From CAZVWH01 sp964631175 (GTDB taxonomy: Bacteria > Planctomycetota > Phycisphaerae > Sedimentisphaerales > Anaerobacaceae), in NCBI GenBank assembly GCA_964631175.1, contig CAZVWH010000060.1:1-18022 (forward strand): DNA of 18,022 bases, given 5' to 3'. Positions 6,747 through 14,454 of this stretch are shown here, one piece after another. Position 1 is the stretch's first letter. Every line of letters starts with the position of its first letter. Under the pieces are notes generated by a model, which was given only the letters and a program-made list of their open reading frames with translations, was not told where the DNA came from and made no database searches. A program made the translations under genes and the position numbers.

Positions 6747-7223
6747 ATGGTAAATTTTATTTTAGGAGTAGGTACTTCAGTTGTATTCTTATTAACAATT
6801 GGTGTGATTTCATTGTCTAAATTAGGAAAGTATTTTTTTGTGAAGAATATTAGTAAATTGGATCTTGAAGGGACGAACAGGGTTATCAAAGAAAATATTA
6901 AAATAAGTAAAGAGTGGATTCTAAGAAGCGAAAAGGATTACAATGAGACTTATAAACAGATAGGCAAGGGTGATCTTCCGTTTCGCCTGCGTGAATATAA
7001 GATAGGTAACCCAGACCATTCCTCCAGGGTTAATCTTGCATTTCCAGCGATTTCAACTTTTATGCCTGCATCAATTGCTGTTGTCGAATACGAAAACGGG
7101 CAAGTCGTTATTTACAGAAAGAATACCCGTTTAATGGGTTTTTGTTTCTCTGGTGTAGTCAAAGAGATTATGACAAAGGAGGTCCCGAAGGGTTTAGATG
7201 AAATTTTAGAGGGAGTAATATAA
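6747..7223 (+). CDS. Membrane-anchored DUF302-like protein
   Basis: 158 aa, with AGGAGG at 6733-6738. One N-terminal transmembrane helix (about residues 3-24) is followed by a soluble domain. The part EYKIGNPDHSSRV ... FPAISTFMPASIAVVEYENG ... NTRLMGFCFSGVVKEIM resembles the later half of DUF302 proteins, which have a 'np..a...l....p.iaf..pc.i.vye..G...i...n..lm' pattern. DUF302 function is unsettled; members have been found in heme/thiosulfate and sulfur-redox contexts. The Cys that often follows the MP motif is replaced by Ala here. The gene shares the low GC of the TDT fragment, so the two may have arrived together. I recognise the family by pattern only, with medium certainty. Confidence 0.6.
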   Translation: MVNFILGVGTSVVFLLTIGVISLSKLGKYFFVKNISKLDLEGTNRVIKENIKISKEWILRSEKDYNETYKQIGKGDLPFRLREYKIGNPDHSSRVNLAFPAISTFMPASIAVVEYENGQVVIYRKNTRLMGFCFSGVVKEIMTKEVPKGLDEILEGVI

Positions 7224-7340
7224 ACTGGTTTCTAAAATTACATCTGTTTTTGATTAAAGCCGGTTTTAAGTTTGTAATCAGAATAGGCTGGCAGTTATAT
7301 TATTTCACGCTTATATCAAAATGAAATATCAACCTGAGAA

Positions 7341-7430
7341 TTGGAATCAAGTACTTACTATCTATTTGATAGTGAGGCTTCGGAAAAGGAGATCGCAGTG
7401 ATTCATAAAGTGCTCGAAGGAAGCGAATAG
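7341..7430 (+). other. Possible 29-codon remnant ORF
   Basis: Within the 278-bp gap after the DUF302-like gene, one frame from TTG 7341 to TAG 7428-7430 reads YYLFDSEASEKEIAVIHKVL in its middle, with a natural-looking charged-helix composition. There is no good ribosome binding site and an in-frame TGA lies just upstream. It may be the tail of a decayed gene or chance. Confidence 0.2.
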
Positions 7431-7501
7431 GCGAATTGTATCCTTGCTTAATATGGTTAGTGCAGTGTTACGATGTTAATGCAATGAAAGGAAAGAACAA
7501 A

Positions 7502-7678
7502 ATGCTTCGAAATTGCAAAGCATGTGGGAAGCAAATAAGCAAGTATAGTTTATTTTGCCGTCATTGCGGCCATCCGCAGGGTTCGATGATGGCAATCGGG
7601 TTGTTGGTATTGTTCCTTTTGCTGTTGGTAGCATTCTACCTTGCTTTTTGCATCTATGGAATAACGTTGGTTAGATAG
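7502..7678 (+). CDS. Small zinc-ribbon membrane protein
   Basis: 58 aa from ATG 7502, preceded by AAAGGAAAG. The N-terminus LRNCKACGKQISKYSLFCRH carries CxxC and CxxCG pairs (Cys5/Cys8 and Cys19/Cys22), the 'zinc_ribbon_2' pattern common at the start of bacterial membrane proteins. One hydrophobic helix (about residues 32-54) follows. The zinc ribbon should face the cytosol. Longer starts (TTG 7436, ATG 7484) add residues unlike the family. No partner is known. It stands 131 bp before the RND operon and may be its first gene or stand alone. Confidence 0.7.
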   Translation: MLRNCKACGKQISKYSLFCRHCGHPQGSMMAIGLLVLFLLLLVAFYLAFCIYGITLVR

Positions 7679-7809
7679 CTAATCTGAGTGGAATAAGTTT
7701 TTAGAGAGTGCGGGTCGCGAAAACTGGAATTCCGCATTACAGGACTTCACAGGTTGCCCAATAGAAATAAATAAGTTTTTTTACTCACGAATAAGTGGAA
7801 AGAAGAAAA

Positions 7810-7989
7810 ATGACATCAGTAGAGATTCTTATAGTAATTGCTGCGTTTGCAGTTGGACTGATAGCGTGGCTTGTCGTACTCGGCATGCGTCACTTGTTGG
7901 TTGCAGAGCACAAGGGCAAAAACAGTTTTGAATTAGTCGTGCTTTCAAATAATCATAACTTGAGAAATACAATAAGGAGCGATCGATGA
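7810..7989 (+). CDS. Small single-helix membrane protein coupled to the RND permease gene
   Basis: 59 aa from ATG 7810, with GGAAAG seven bases upstream; a GTG at 7795 would add MERRK. One transmembrane helix (about residues 4-27, EILIVIAAFAVGLIAWLVVLGM) is followed by a short basic tail. No family is recognised. The stop (TGA 7987-7989) overlaps the ATG of the RND gene at 7986 in an ATGA arrangement, so translation is coupled. This suggests either a leader-type peptide or an accessory subunit of the permease (inference). Confidence 0.6.
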   Translation: MTSVEILIVIAAFAVGLIAWLVVLGMRHLLVAEHKGKNSFELVVLSNNHNLRNTIRSDR

Positions 7990-10847
7990 ATTTGAAACAG
8001 GCAATAACGGATTTTTCGACTAGGCGGTATAAAACTGTCACGGTTGTGCTTGTGCTGCTAACGGTAGTTGTAGGACTTTGGGCGGCTGTGCCATCCATTT
8101 GGCCAAAAGCTTTTAGCGGGTTTAATCCTATTACAATTGATACCGACCCGGAGAATATGCTGCCGGCTGATGAAGCGGTACGTGTATTCCACAACCAGAT
8201 GAAAAAGGAACTGTCGCTTTACGATATGGTTGTGGTTGGCATAGTCAATGATAAACATCCCGATGGTGTATTTAATCCGGAGACTTTGAGAAATATCTAT
8301 GAACTAACCGAATATGCCAAGACACTTCGTTGGCAGGAGGATGACCAGGAAAAAGGTGTTGTTGAGGTTGACCTGATGGCGCCTTCGACGGTAGATAACA
8401 TAGAGCAGGCCGGCCCCGGCGTTGTGAGATTCGAGTGGCTGATGTCTCAGCCGCCCGAGACGAAAGAAGAGGCGTTAGCCATTCGAAAAAAAGCCCAGCG
8501 GATACCATTTCTTAACGGCACATTGGTTTCCGAAGATGGTAAGGCAATCTGCGTTTACCTGCCGCTGACGGATAAAACTTTGAGCTATCGTGTATCCAGT
8601 AAGCTGAAAGAGAAGATTAGTACATTCAAAGGTGATGAGCAGTATCACATCACCGGCATACCGGTAGCTGAAGATACCTTCGGCGTAGAGATGTTTAGTC
8701 AGATGGCGATTTCAGCCCCGGCAGCAATGGCTGTTATCTTTCTGTTGATGCTTATATTTTTCCGCAAACTGACGCTTATTATCGCGCCAATGATTATAGC
8801 TCTGGTGTCGGTCACTTTGACCATGGGGATGCTTATTATAGCGGGATTTCCTGTGCACATAATGAGCAGCATGATTCCCATCTTTATTACGCCAATTGCC
8901 GTGCTGAACTCAATCCACATCATCAGCGAATTTTTTGAACGATACCAGAAGACCAAAGACAGACGAAAGACAATTGTGGATGTAATAGATGCGTTGTTTT
9001 TGCCGATGTTGTACACATCACTGACGACCATGGCAGGTTTTGGTTCTATGGTGTTGACCCCTATTCCACCAGTGCAGGTTTTTGGTGCATTTGTTGCTAT
9101 TGGCGTTATGATAGCCTGGATAGTGACCATAATCTTTGTTCCTGCTTTCGTGATGTTTATAAAACCAAAAACGCTTGAAAAATTTGGAGCTGTTCATAGC
9201 AGTGAAACTGCTGAGCACACGACAGCTTTGGGTCGGTTTCTGCAATGGTTAGGCATCGTAACCTACCGCTGGGCAAAGCCGATACTGGCCGTTACAGTGG
9301 TTGTTATCGTAGTTGCAATTTACGGTATCAGCCAAATTAACGTCAACGATAATCCGGTAAAATGGTTCGTTAAATCACATCCTATCCGTGTAGCCGACAG
9401 AGTGCTGAACGACCATTTCGGCGGAACCTATATGGCATATTTGGCACTTTCCGCTGAAGATAAGGAATTCAGCCCGAAAGATTTTATTGATGATTTCAAT
9501 AAGCAAGCAGAAACCAAGACTGAAGAATTAAAAACAGATTTGCCGCAGGCAGCAGAGGTTTTTGCCGAACTGCAAAAAATCACTGCTGAGTCAGCAAAAA
9601 CTGCCCAAAGCCGCAAAGAAGCTTTTGAGAAAATCTCACATTTGGTAGCCGAAAAACTTGATCAGGCCGAAGGAGATACCATCGATGTTTGGGATGAGGC
9701 GAGTCTGTTTGTAGCTCAGCAAGAACAGCGAAACCAGGTCTTCAAGAATCCATCTGTGCTTGAATACCAAGCCAAATTGCAGCAGGCGTTATTAAAAACA
9801 GAAATTGTGGGCAAATCTAACTCCCTGGCAGATATCATTAAAACCGTCCACCGGGAATTGCTCGAAGGCAAAGATGAGCAGTTTCGTATCCCTGATACCT
9901 CTAATGCTGTTTCGCAATGCATGATTACTTTCCAATCCAGTCATCGGCCCGGTGATTTATGGCACTTTGTAACACCTGATTATCGCAAATCCAGCATCTG
10001 GGTTCAGTTGAAAAGCGGCGACAATAAGGATATGGCAAAGGTGGTACGAGCTATGGATAGTTATATTGCCGAAAATCCGCCGCCGGTACCGTTGAAATAT
10101 GAATGGTTTGGGTTAACTTACATTAACATTATCTGGCAGCAAAAGATGGTGTTTGGTATGCTCAAGGCGTTTTCCGGAAGTTTTCTCGTTGTTCTTTTGA
10201 TGATGACGATTCTGTTCCGTTCGGCTCTTTGGGGATTGCTGTCGATGATTCCGCTGACAACCACCATTGGTGCTATATACGGTACTGTCGGATTAATAGG
10301 CAAGGATTACGATATGCCTGTTGCTGTGCTCAGTTCGATGGCTATCGGGTTAGCTGTTGACTTTGCGATTCACTTTCTTGTGCGGGGAAGAAGGATATAT
10401 TTATCGCTGGGTTCGTGGGACAAGGCGGCACCGGCGGTCTTTTCTGAACCAGCCAGGGCAATTACACGCAATATTATTGTAATTGCTGTAGGATTTTTGC
10501 CGCTGCTGCTTTCTCATTTGGTAGCTTATAGGACCGTTGGTACTTTATTAGCCTCTATGTTGATGGCTTCCGGAGTCGCGACCTTATTGATCTTGCCGGC
10601 TTTGGTAAAGATTCTGGAAAAACATCTATTCGCTCCAAAGAAGGTTATGGGACTAACCTGCGATCGTGACGTTTGTGTGGTTTCGTCGATTACATTAGTT
10701 TTATTGATGGCGATTAGTTTGCAGCAATACGCTACGGCCGGCTGGACAACTCTCATCTGGATCAGTGTGATAGCGATACCAGTTATGGCAATAGGTTGCG
10801 GATTGTTATCCCGCCGCGAAAAATGTAAACCCCAAAATATTCTGTAG
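7986..10847 (+). CDS. RND-superfamily MMPL-type exporter permease
   Basis: 953 aa. It has the duplicated RND plan: helix 1 (about residues 18-35), a large periplasmic loop (about 45-235), a helix block (about 238-395), helix 7 (about 430-450), a second large loop (about 455-710) and a final helix block (about 718-950). The second block carries the proton-relay motif GLAVDFAIHF with Asp792. The first block has TPIAVLNSIHII at the matching place, without the Asp. AAGGAGCG lies before the ATG. MMPL-type permeases move lipids or other hydrophobic molecules from the inner membrane with proton force; HpnN (hopanoids) is a related example. Loop two has an unusually long Glu/Lys-rich helical insertion (about residues 490-620). 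The downstream LolA-like and barrel genes complete a route to the outer membrane. The cargo is unknown. Confidence 0.9.
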   Translation: MNLKQAITDFSTRRYKTVTVVLVLLTVVVGLWAAVPSIWPKAFSGFNPITIDTDPENMLPADEAVRVFHNQMKKELSLYDMVVVGIVNDKHPDGVFNPETLRNIYELTEYAKTLRWQEDDQEKGVVEVDLMAPSTVDNIEQAGPGVVRFEWLMSQPPETKEEALAIRKKAQRIPFLNGTLVSEDGKAICVYLPLTDKTLSYRVSSKLKEKISTFKGDEQYHITGIPVAEDTFGVEMFSQMAISAPAAMAVIFLLMLIFFRKLTLIIAPMIIALVSVTLTMGMLIIAGFPVHIMSSMIPIFITPIAVLNSIHIISEFFERYQKTKDRRKTIVDVIDALFLPMLYTSLTTMAGFGSMVLTPIPPVQVFGAFVAIGVMIAWIVTIIFVPAFVMFIKPKTLEKFGAVHSSETAEHTTALGRFLQWLGIVTYRWAKPILAVTVVVIVVAIYGISQINVNDNPVKWFVKSHPIRVADRVLNDHFGGTYMAYLALSAEDKEFSPKDFIDDFNKQAETKTEELKTDLPQAAEVFAELQKITAESAKTAQSRKEAFEKISHLVAEKLDQAEGDTIDVWDEASLFVAQQEQRNQVFKNPSVLEYQAKLQQALLKTEIVGKSNSLADIIKTVHRELLEGKDEQFRIPDTSNAVSQCMITFQSSHRPGDLWHFVTPDYRKSSIWVQLKSGDNKDMAKVVRAMDSYIAENPPPVPLKYEWFGLTYINIIWQQKMVFGMLKAFSGSFLVVLLMMTILFRSALWGLLSMIPLTTTIGAIYGTVGLIGKDYDMPVAVLSSMAIGLAVDFAIHFLVRGRRIYLSLGSWDKAAPAVFSEPARAITRNIIVIAVGFLPLLLSHLVAYRTVGTLLASMLMASGVATLLILPALVKILEKHLFAPKKVMGLTCDRDVCVVSSITLVLLMAISLQQYATAGWTTLIWISVIAIPVMAIGCGLLSRREKCKPQNIL

Positions 10848-10857
10848 GAAACAAAAA

Positions 10858-11736
10858 ATGACTGAACGAATATCTCTAACAATTTTAATGTGGCTGTTGT
10901 CTCTTGGCGGCTACAGTATAGCTGAGTCGGCTACTGCAAAGGCTGTTGATGTTAAATCGCCAGAAGAAAAGATTCTCTCTGTTGATGAAATTGTGAACAA
11001 GACCAACCACGTGGCGTATTATCAGGGCTTTGATGGCAGAGCCAAGGCCAAGATGACGATTACAGATAGCCAGGGAAGAAAACGCATTCGTGAACTGACT
11101 ATTCTTCGCTGGGACCGACCTGATCCGAATCAGCCCAAAGAAGGGCAGCTCAAGGATAGTAGTTTCTGCGGCGAGCAGAAGATTTATGCCTTTTTCGATA
11201 GGCCAGCGGATGTTTACAAGACCGTTTTTATGGTATGGAAACATCTGGATAAAGATGACGACCGCTGGATGTATCTACCGGCCCTGGATTTAGTCAAACG
11301 CATTTCAGCAACTGACAAGAGAACCAGTTTCGTCGGGGCTGACTTTTTCTACGAGGACGTCTCAGGACGAAATATCAATGATGATGTCCATGAGCTGGTA
11401 AAGACAACAAAAGACTATTACGTCTTAAAAAATAACCCCAAAAACCCGAAACTTGTCGAATTTGCATATTTTGAAATGTGGATACATCGCAAGAGTTTCA
11501 TAGTTGTCAAAACCGACTACTACGACAATCAAGACAAAAAATATCGCACCTATGAAGCTTTGGAGATTAAGCAAATACAGGGATACTCGACGGTAACAAA
11601 AGCAAAAATGACGGATTTGCGAACAAAGGGTAATACCGTAGCGGAATACAGCAATATCAAATATGACATAGGTATCCCTGAGTCAATCTTTACAGAAAGG
11701 TACTTAAGAAAACCAGCACGAAGGTATTTAAAATAA
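10858..11736 (+). CDS. LolA-like outer-membrane lipoprotein-sorting protein (periplasmic)
   Basis: 292 aa, 10 bp after the RND gene. The N-terminus has a hydrophobic stretch (residues 7-19) ending SIAES, a likely signal peptide. The mature part matches the 'outer membrane lipoprotein-sorting protein' LolA-like family: MTITDSQGRKRIRELTI, DDRWMYLPALDLVKRI, SFVGADFFYEDVSGR, and YRTYEALEIKQIQGY. Such proteins are unclosed beta-barrels that hold a lipid or acyl group, and they are commonly encoded beside MMPL permeases. It probably carries the cargo across the periplasm to the barrel protein encoded next. Its stop TAA shares a base with the next ATG (TAATG), so translation is coupled. Confidence 0.88.
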   Translation: MTERISLTILMWLLSLGGYSIAESATAKAVDVKSPEEKILSVDEIVNKTNHVAYYQGFDGRAKAKMTITDSQGRKRIRELTILRWDRPDPNQPKEGQLKDSSFCGEQKIYAFFDRPADVYKTVFMVWKHLDKDDDRWMYLPALDLVKRISATDKRTSFVGADFFYEDVSGRNINDDVHELVKTTKDYYVLKNNPKNPKLVEFAYFEMWIHRKSFIVVKTDYYDNQDKKYRTYEALEIKQIQGYSTVTKAKMTDLRTKGNTVAEYSNIKYDIGIPESIFTERYLRKPARRYLK

Positions 11737-13217
11737 TGCTCTTTACTAAATTGCAAAACGCAAGACCAATAGGTATATCAATGATATTGCTGCTGTTAGG
11801 TTCGGTGATTTATGCTCAGCAGGAACCTACTATGCCGGAAGGATTATCGAGCAGCCAAAGCCAGGAGAATCAACCAACTCTTCCAAGTGGTTTGGGGATT
11901 GAGCCTGCGGCTCCCAATGAACCTGGAATGGAGCCGTCACTGCCAAGGGAGCTGAAAATAGCTCCCTCTCTTGGCCCAACTGGGGAGAAACCCGTGCTGG
12001 AGAAGGAACCCTGGCTGGACATAACAGGATTTTGGGAAGTGCGCAGCGGCTACCGCTTACGAAATGACAAATATGAAAAAGATGCTTCTATAGGTGAAAC
12101 CAGACTTCAACTCGAAATGGAGAAAATATGGGAAGGATTCACTTTCGAGGTTACTACAGACTTGTATTATGATTGGGTATCCGAGAATCATTCAGTAGAT
12201 TTAGAAAGAGGTGAAGGTTTTCTGGATTTAAGAGAGGCAAGTGTTGCGTATTCTCCTTTTGACTTTATGGATTTGAAACTTGGCCGGCAAATTCTAACTT
12301 GGGGGACGGGCGACCTTATTTTTATCAACGATATGTTCCCGAAGGACTGGCAGGCATTTTTTATCGGCAGAGATACCGAATATCTCAAAGCACCTTCCGA
12401 TGCCCTCAAGGCAAGTTTCTTTACTGACTTGGCTAATGTAGATGTAGTTTACACGCCCAGATTCGACTCGGACAGATTCATTACAGGCGACCGCACATCT
12501 TACTGGAACGGCAGTCGCACAGCAGGAGCCGATGCGATTGTTCGTACAGACAAGCCGGATGACTGGTTTGGTGATGACGAGTGGGCCTTGCGAGTATCGA
12601 AGAATGTTGGTGGTTATGAGCTTGCCGCTTATGGCTATTGGGGATACTGGAAAAGTCCGGCTGGCTTTGACACATCAACATCACGATATACTTTCCCCGA
12701 ACTCAATGTTTATGGCGCAAGTGCACGCGGGCAGGTTGGCAAAGGCATCGGTAATATTGAAATAGGCTATTATGACTCTCGTGATGATAAGTCCGGCGAT
12801 GAGCCCTATGTTGACAATAGCCAAATCCGCTACCTGATAGGTTATGAACAGGACCTGCCGGAAATTGCCCCTGACTTTACGGTTGGTTTGCAATACTACG
12901 TTGAACAAGTGCTACATTACGGCGACTATAGGCGAACACTGCCTGCCGGCAGTAAAGCAGATGACGAATACCGTCATTTACTAACCTTCAGGATTACAAA
13001 ATTATACTGGAATCAGAATTTGACCTACTCGCTATTCACCTATTTTTCACCGTCTGACAAAGATGTGTATATGCGTCCTAATATAAATTACAAGGTTAAT
13101 GATAGCCTGGCAGTGGAAGTTGGTAGCAATGTATTCTGGGGTGATTATCCCAATACGTTTTTCGGACAATTTAAAGATAATACAAATATATACGTTGGGT
13201 TACGTTACAGTTTTTGA
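11736..13217 (+). CDS. Outer-membrane beta-barrel protein (DUF1302-like) of the RND/LolA operon
   Basis: 493 aa. A signal peptide (ISMILLLLGSVIYA, cleavage near residue 27) is followed by a Pro-rich linker with repeated PxLPxGL / EPSLPRELK units (about 30-85). A series of alternating amphipathic strands then runs from about residue 88 to the end. The last residues NIYVGLRYSF end in Phe, the usual signal for insertion by the BAM machinery. The motif LKLGRQILTWGTGDLIFIND is typical of the barrel proteins found with MMPL and LolA-like genes, resembling DUF1302. It is the likely outer-membrane end of the exporter. The precise family name is by resemblance only, but the barrel nature is secure. 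Confidence 0.8.
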   Translation: MLFTKLQNARPIGISMILLLLGSVIYAQQEPTMPEGLSSSQSQENQPTLPSGLGIEPAAPNEPGMEPSLPRELKIAPSLGPTGEKPVLEKEPWLDITGFWEVRSGYRLRNDKYEKDASIGETRLQLEMEKIWEGFTFEVTTDLYYDWVSENHSVDLERGEGFLDLREASVAYSPFDFMDLKLGRQILTWGTGDLIFINDMFPKDWQAFFIGRDTEYLKAPSDALKASFFTDLANVDVVYTPRFDSDRFITGDRTSYWNGSRTAGADAIVRTDKPDDWFGDDEWALRVSKNVGGYELAAYGYWGYWKSPAGFDTSTSRYTFPELNVYGASARGQVGKGIGNIEIGYYDSRDDKSGDEPYVDNSQIRYLIGYEQDLPEIAPDFTVGLQYYVEQVLHYGDYRRTLPAGSKADDEYRHLLTFRITKLYWNQNLTYSLFTYFSPSDKDVYMRPNINYKVNDSLAVEVGSNVFWGDYPNTFFGQFKDNTNIYVGLRYSF

Positions 13218-13232
13218 AAAAGGTGTTTTATT

Positions 13233-13361
13233 ATGAATCATGAGTTACTTGAAGTTTAGCAAGGAATTCATTCAACGGATTTTGCCTTAGACAAAAGGTT
13301 TTCAGAAAGTCTTTATGAATCTTGTCAGAAAACAATAAGATTAATTGAAACATCCAAGTAA
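13233..13361 (+). other. Interrupted small ORF (8 codons, in-frame TAG, then open to TAA)
   Basis: An AAAGGTG ribosome site precedes ATG 13233, which reads MNHELLEV then TAG (13257-13259). The same frame stays open for 33 more codons (QGIHSTDFALDKRFSESLYE and on) to TAA 13359-13361, with protein-like composition. It may be a small gene broken by one base change, or chance. The rest of the gap (13362-13406) shows nothing clear. Confidence 0.3.
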
Positions 13362-13406
13362 TATTTCTTAGAGGAACAAATAATAATATTTGCATGGAAT
13401 TTAATA

Positions 13407-13649
13407 ATGGAGCAGACATTTAATGCAATGGAGATCGATATCGGTTTTCACCCTGATGGTTACAGGATAGATAAAACAGCTTCCCCAATGAACAGATATA
13501 CAAAATGGGAAGTTTTACCAGGAAATCGATGGTGCAATCCGAAACCGGTCTGTTTCGATGCTTTGCCCCAGAAAGGCTGGTTTGTAAAAGACAGATTCGA
13601 CTGGGATGAAATTAATATGACAGGAGAAAGGAAGATAAGATTATGCTGA
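13407..13649 (+). CDS. Small protein of unknown family, copy B (overlaps TauE/SafE permease)
   Basis: 80 aa from ATG 13407. It is the paralogue of the protein at 6237-6476 (46 of 66 ungapped residues identical). Across the 17 invariant residues GFHPDGYRIDKTASPMN, 12 codons differ and all 12 differences are silent, which is strong evidence for protein-level selection. No helix, signal or known domain is seen; this copy has Cys43, Cys49 and Cys80, but copy A lacks them. The stop (13647-13649) overlaps the start of the permease gene at 13643, and the tail encodes that gene's AGGAGAAAGGAAG. I do not know its function. Its context suggests a cytosolic partner or expression-coupling peptide for anion permeases (inference). 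Confidence 0.87.
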   Translation: MEQTFNAMEIDIGFHPDGYRIDKTASPMNRYTKWEVLPGNRWCNPKPVCFDALPQKGWFVKDRFDWDEINMTGERKIRLC

Positions 13650-14446
13650 TGCTTGGCATAGCCGTTCTATCCATCCTTGTCATTTCGGTTCTGATGAGCA
13701 TGACCGGCCGTGGTGGAGGTAACTTTTACGTCCCTGTGTTAGTGGCTTGCGGATTGCCCATGCTTGAGGCAGCGACGTCTGCACAATGTATCCTGCTGTG
13801 CACGGCTGTAGCGGCTGCGCTAGTCTTCCAGAAGAGCCGAACGATTGACTGGAAGCTTGCGATGGTGATCGATCCGCCGACAGATGTGATGGCTTTGCTG
13901 GGTGGATACTATGCTCATGTCCTGCCAGGTGGAGTTCTGAAGTTTATCTTTGCCGGCTTGCTTGTATTATCTGGCTTCTTCATGTTGCGGCCTGCAAGGA
14001 ATAGACAGTATTCTGGCAAGAATCGGTTGGGCTTCTGGCATCGAGAGTTCGGCGAGCACGAATACGAGGTGAATCTGTGGTTGGCCCTGCCGATCACCGC
14101 GGGAACCGGCCTGGTTGCGGGAATGGTCGGGATATCCGGCGGGTCTTTCAAGGTCCCATTGATGGTTCTTGGTTGTGGCGTACCTATGCGCGTGGCAGTA
14201 GGTACATCATCCGCCATGGTCGCCGCCACAGCTCTTATGGGCCTGATTGGACATTCGGCAGCCGGGGATTTCAACGCATCATGGGCCATTCCCATGAGCA
14301 TCACCGCCGTAATTGGAGGGCTCCTGGGCGGCGTATTCTCGCTTAAAACAAAGTCGAAAAACCTCAAAAGGATATTCGCGTACACGACATTAGGGGCGGC
14401 TTTGTTCATGGTAATAAACGCATGGCTATCGTTTGGAAATCGTTAG
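13643..14446 (+). CDS. TauE/SafE-family (sulfite/organosulfonate exporter) permease
   Basis: 267 aa, about eight transmembrane helices in two related halves. Each half carries the family repeat: GRGGGNFYVPVLVACGLPML at about residues 22-41, and GISGGSFKVPLMVLGCGVPM at about 165-184, followed by AVGTSSAMVAATALMG. TauE/SafE proteins are thought to export sulfite, sulfoacetate or related anions; members of known substrate are few. The gene overlaps copy B of the small protein by 7 nt and ends 8 bp before the MinD-type ATPase gene. Its base composition is higher in GC than its neighbours (14041-14100 has 36 G/C of 60), which suggests it was acquired separately. The family is secure; the substrate is not. 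Confidence 0.88.
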   Translation: MLMLGIAVLSILVISVLMSMTGRGGGNFYVPVLVACGLPMLEAATSAQCILLCTAVAAALVFQKSRTIDWKLAMVIDPPTDVMALLGGYYAHVLPGGVLKFIFAGLLVLSGFFMLRPARNRQYSGKNRLGFWHREFGEHEYEVNLWLALPITAGTGLVAGMVGISGGSFKVPLMVLGCGVPMRVAVGTSSAMVAATALMGLIGHSAAGDFNASWAIPMSITAVIGGLLGGVFSLKTKSKNLKRIFAYTTLGAALFMVINAWLSFGNR

Positions 14447-14454
14447 GAGACAGG

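Noticed and set aside
7436..7678. TTG start giving an 80-aa zinc-ribbon protein
   Set aside because: The added N-terminus is unlike zinc-ribbon proteins; ATG 7502 with AAAGGAAAG fits better.
13233..13361. TAG read through as pyrrolysine or by suppression
   Set aside because: No supporting element or known family is seen, and other genes here use TAG as an ordinary stop (for example 3513-3515).
13915..14409. 164-aa open frame on the minus strand
   Set aside because: It lies antisense to the well-supported TauE/SafE gene and has no recognisable domain; it is a by-product of the GC-richer sequence.
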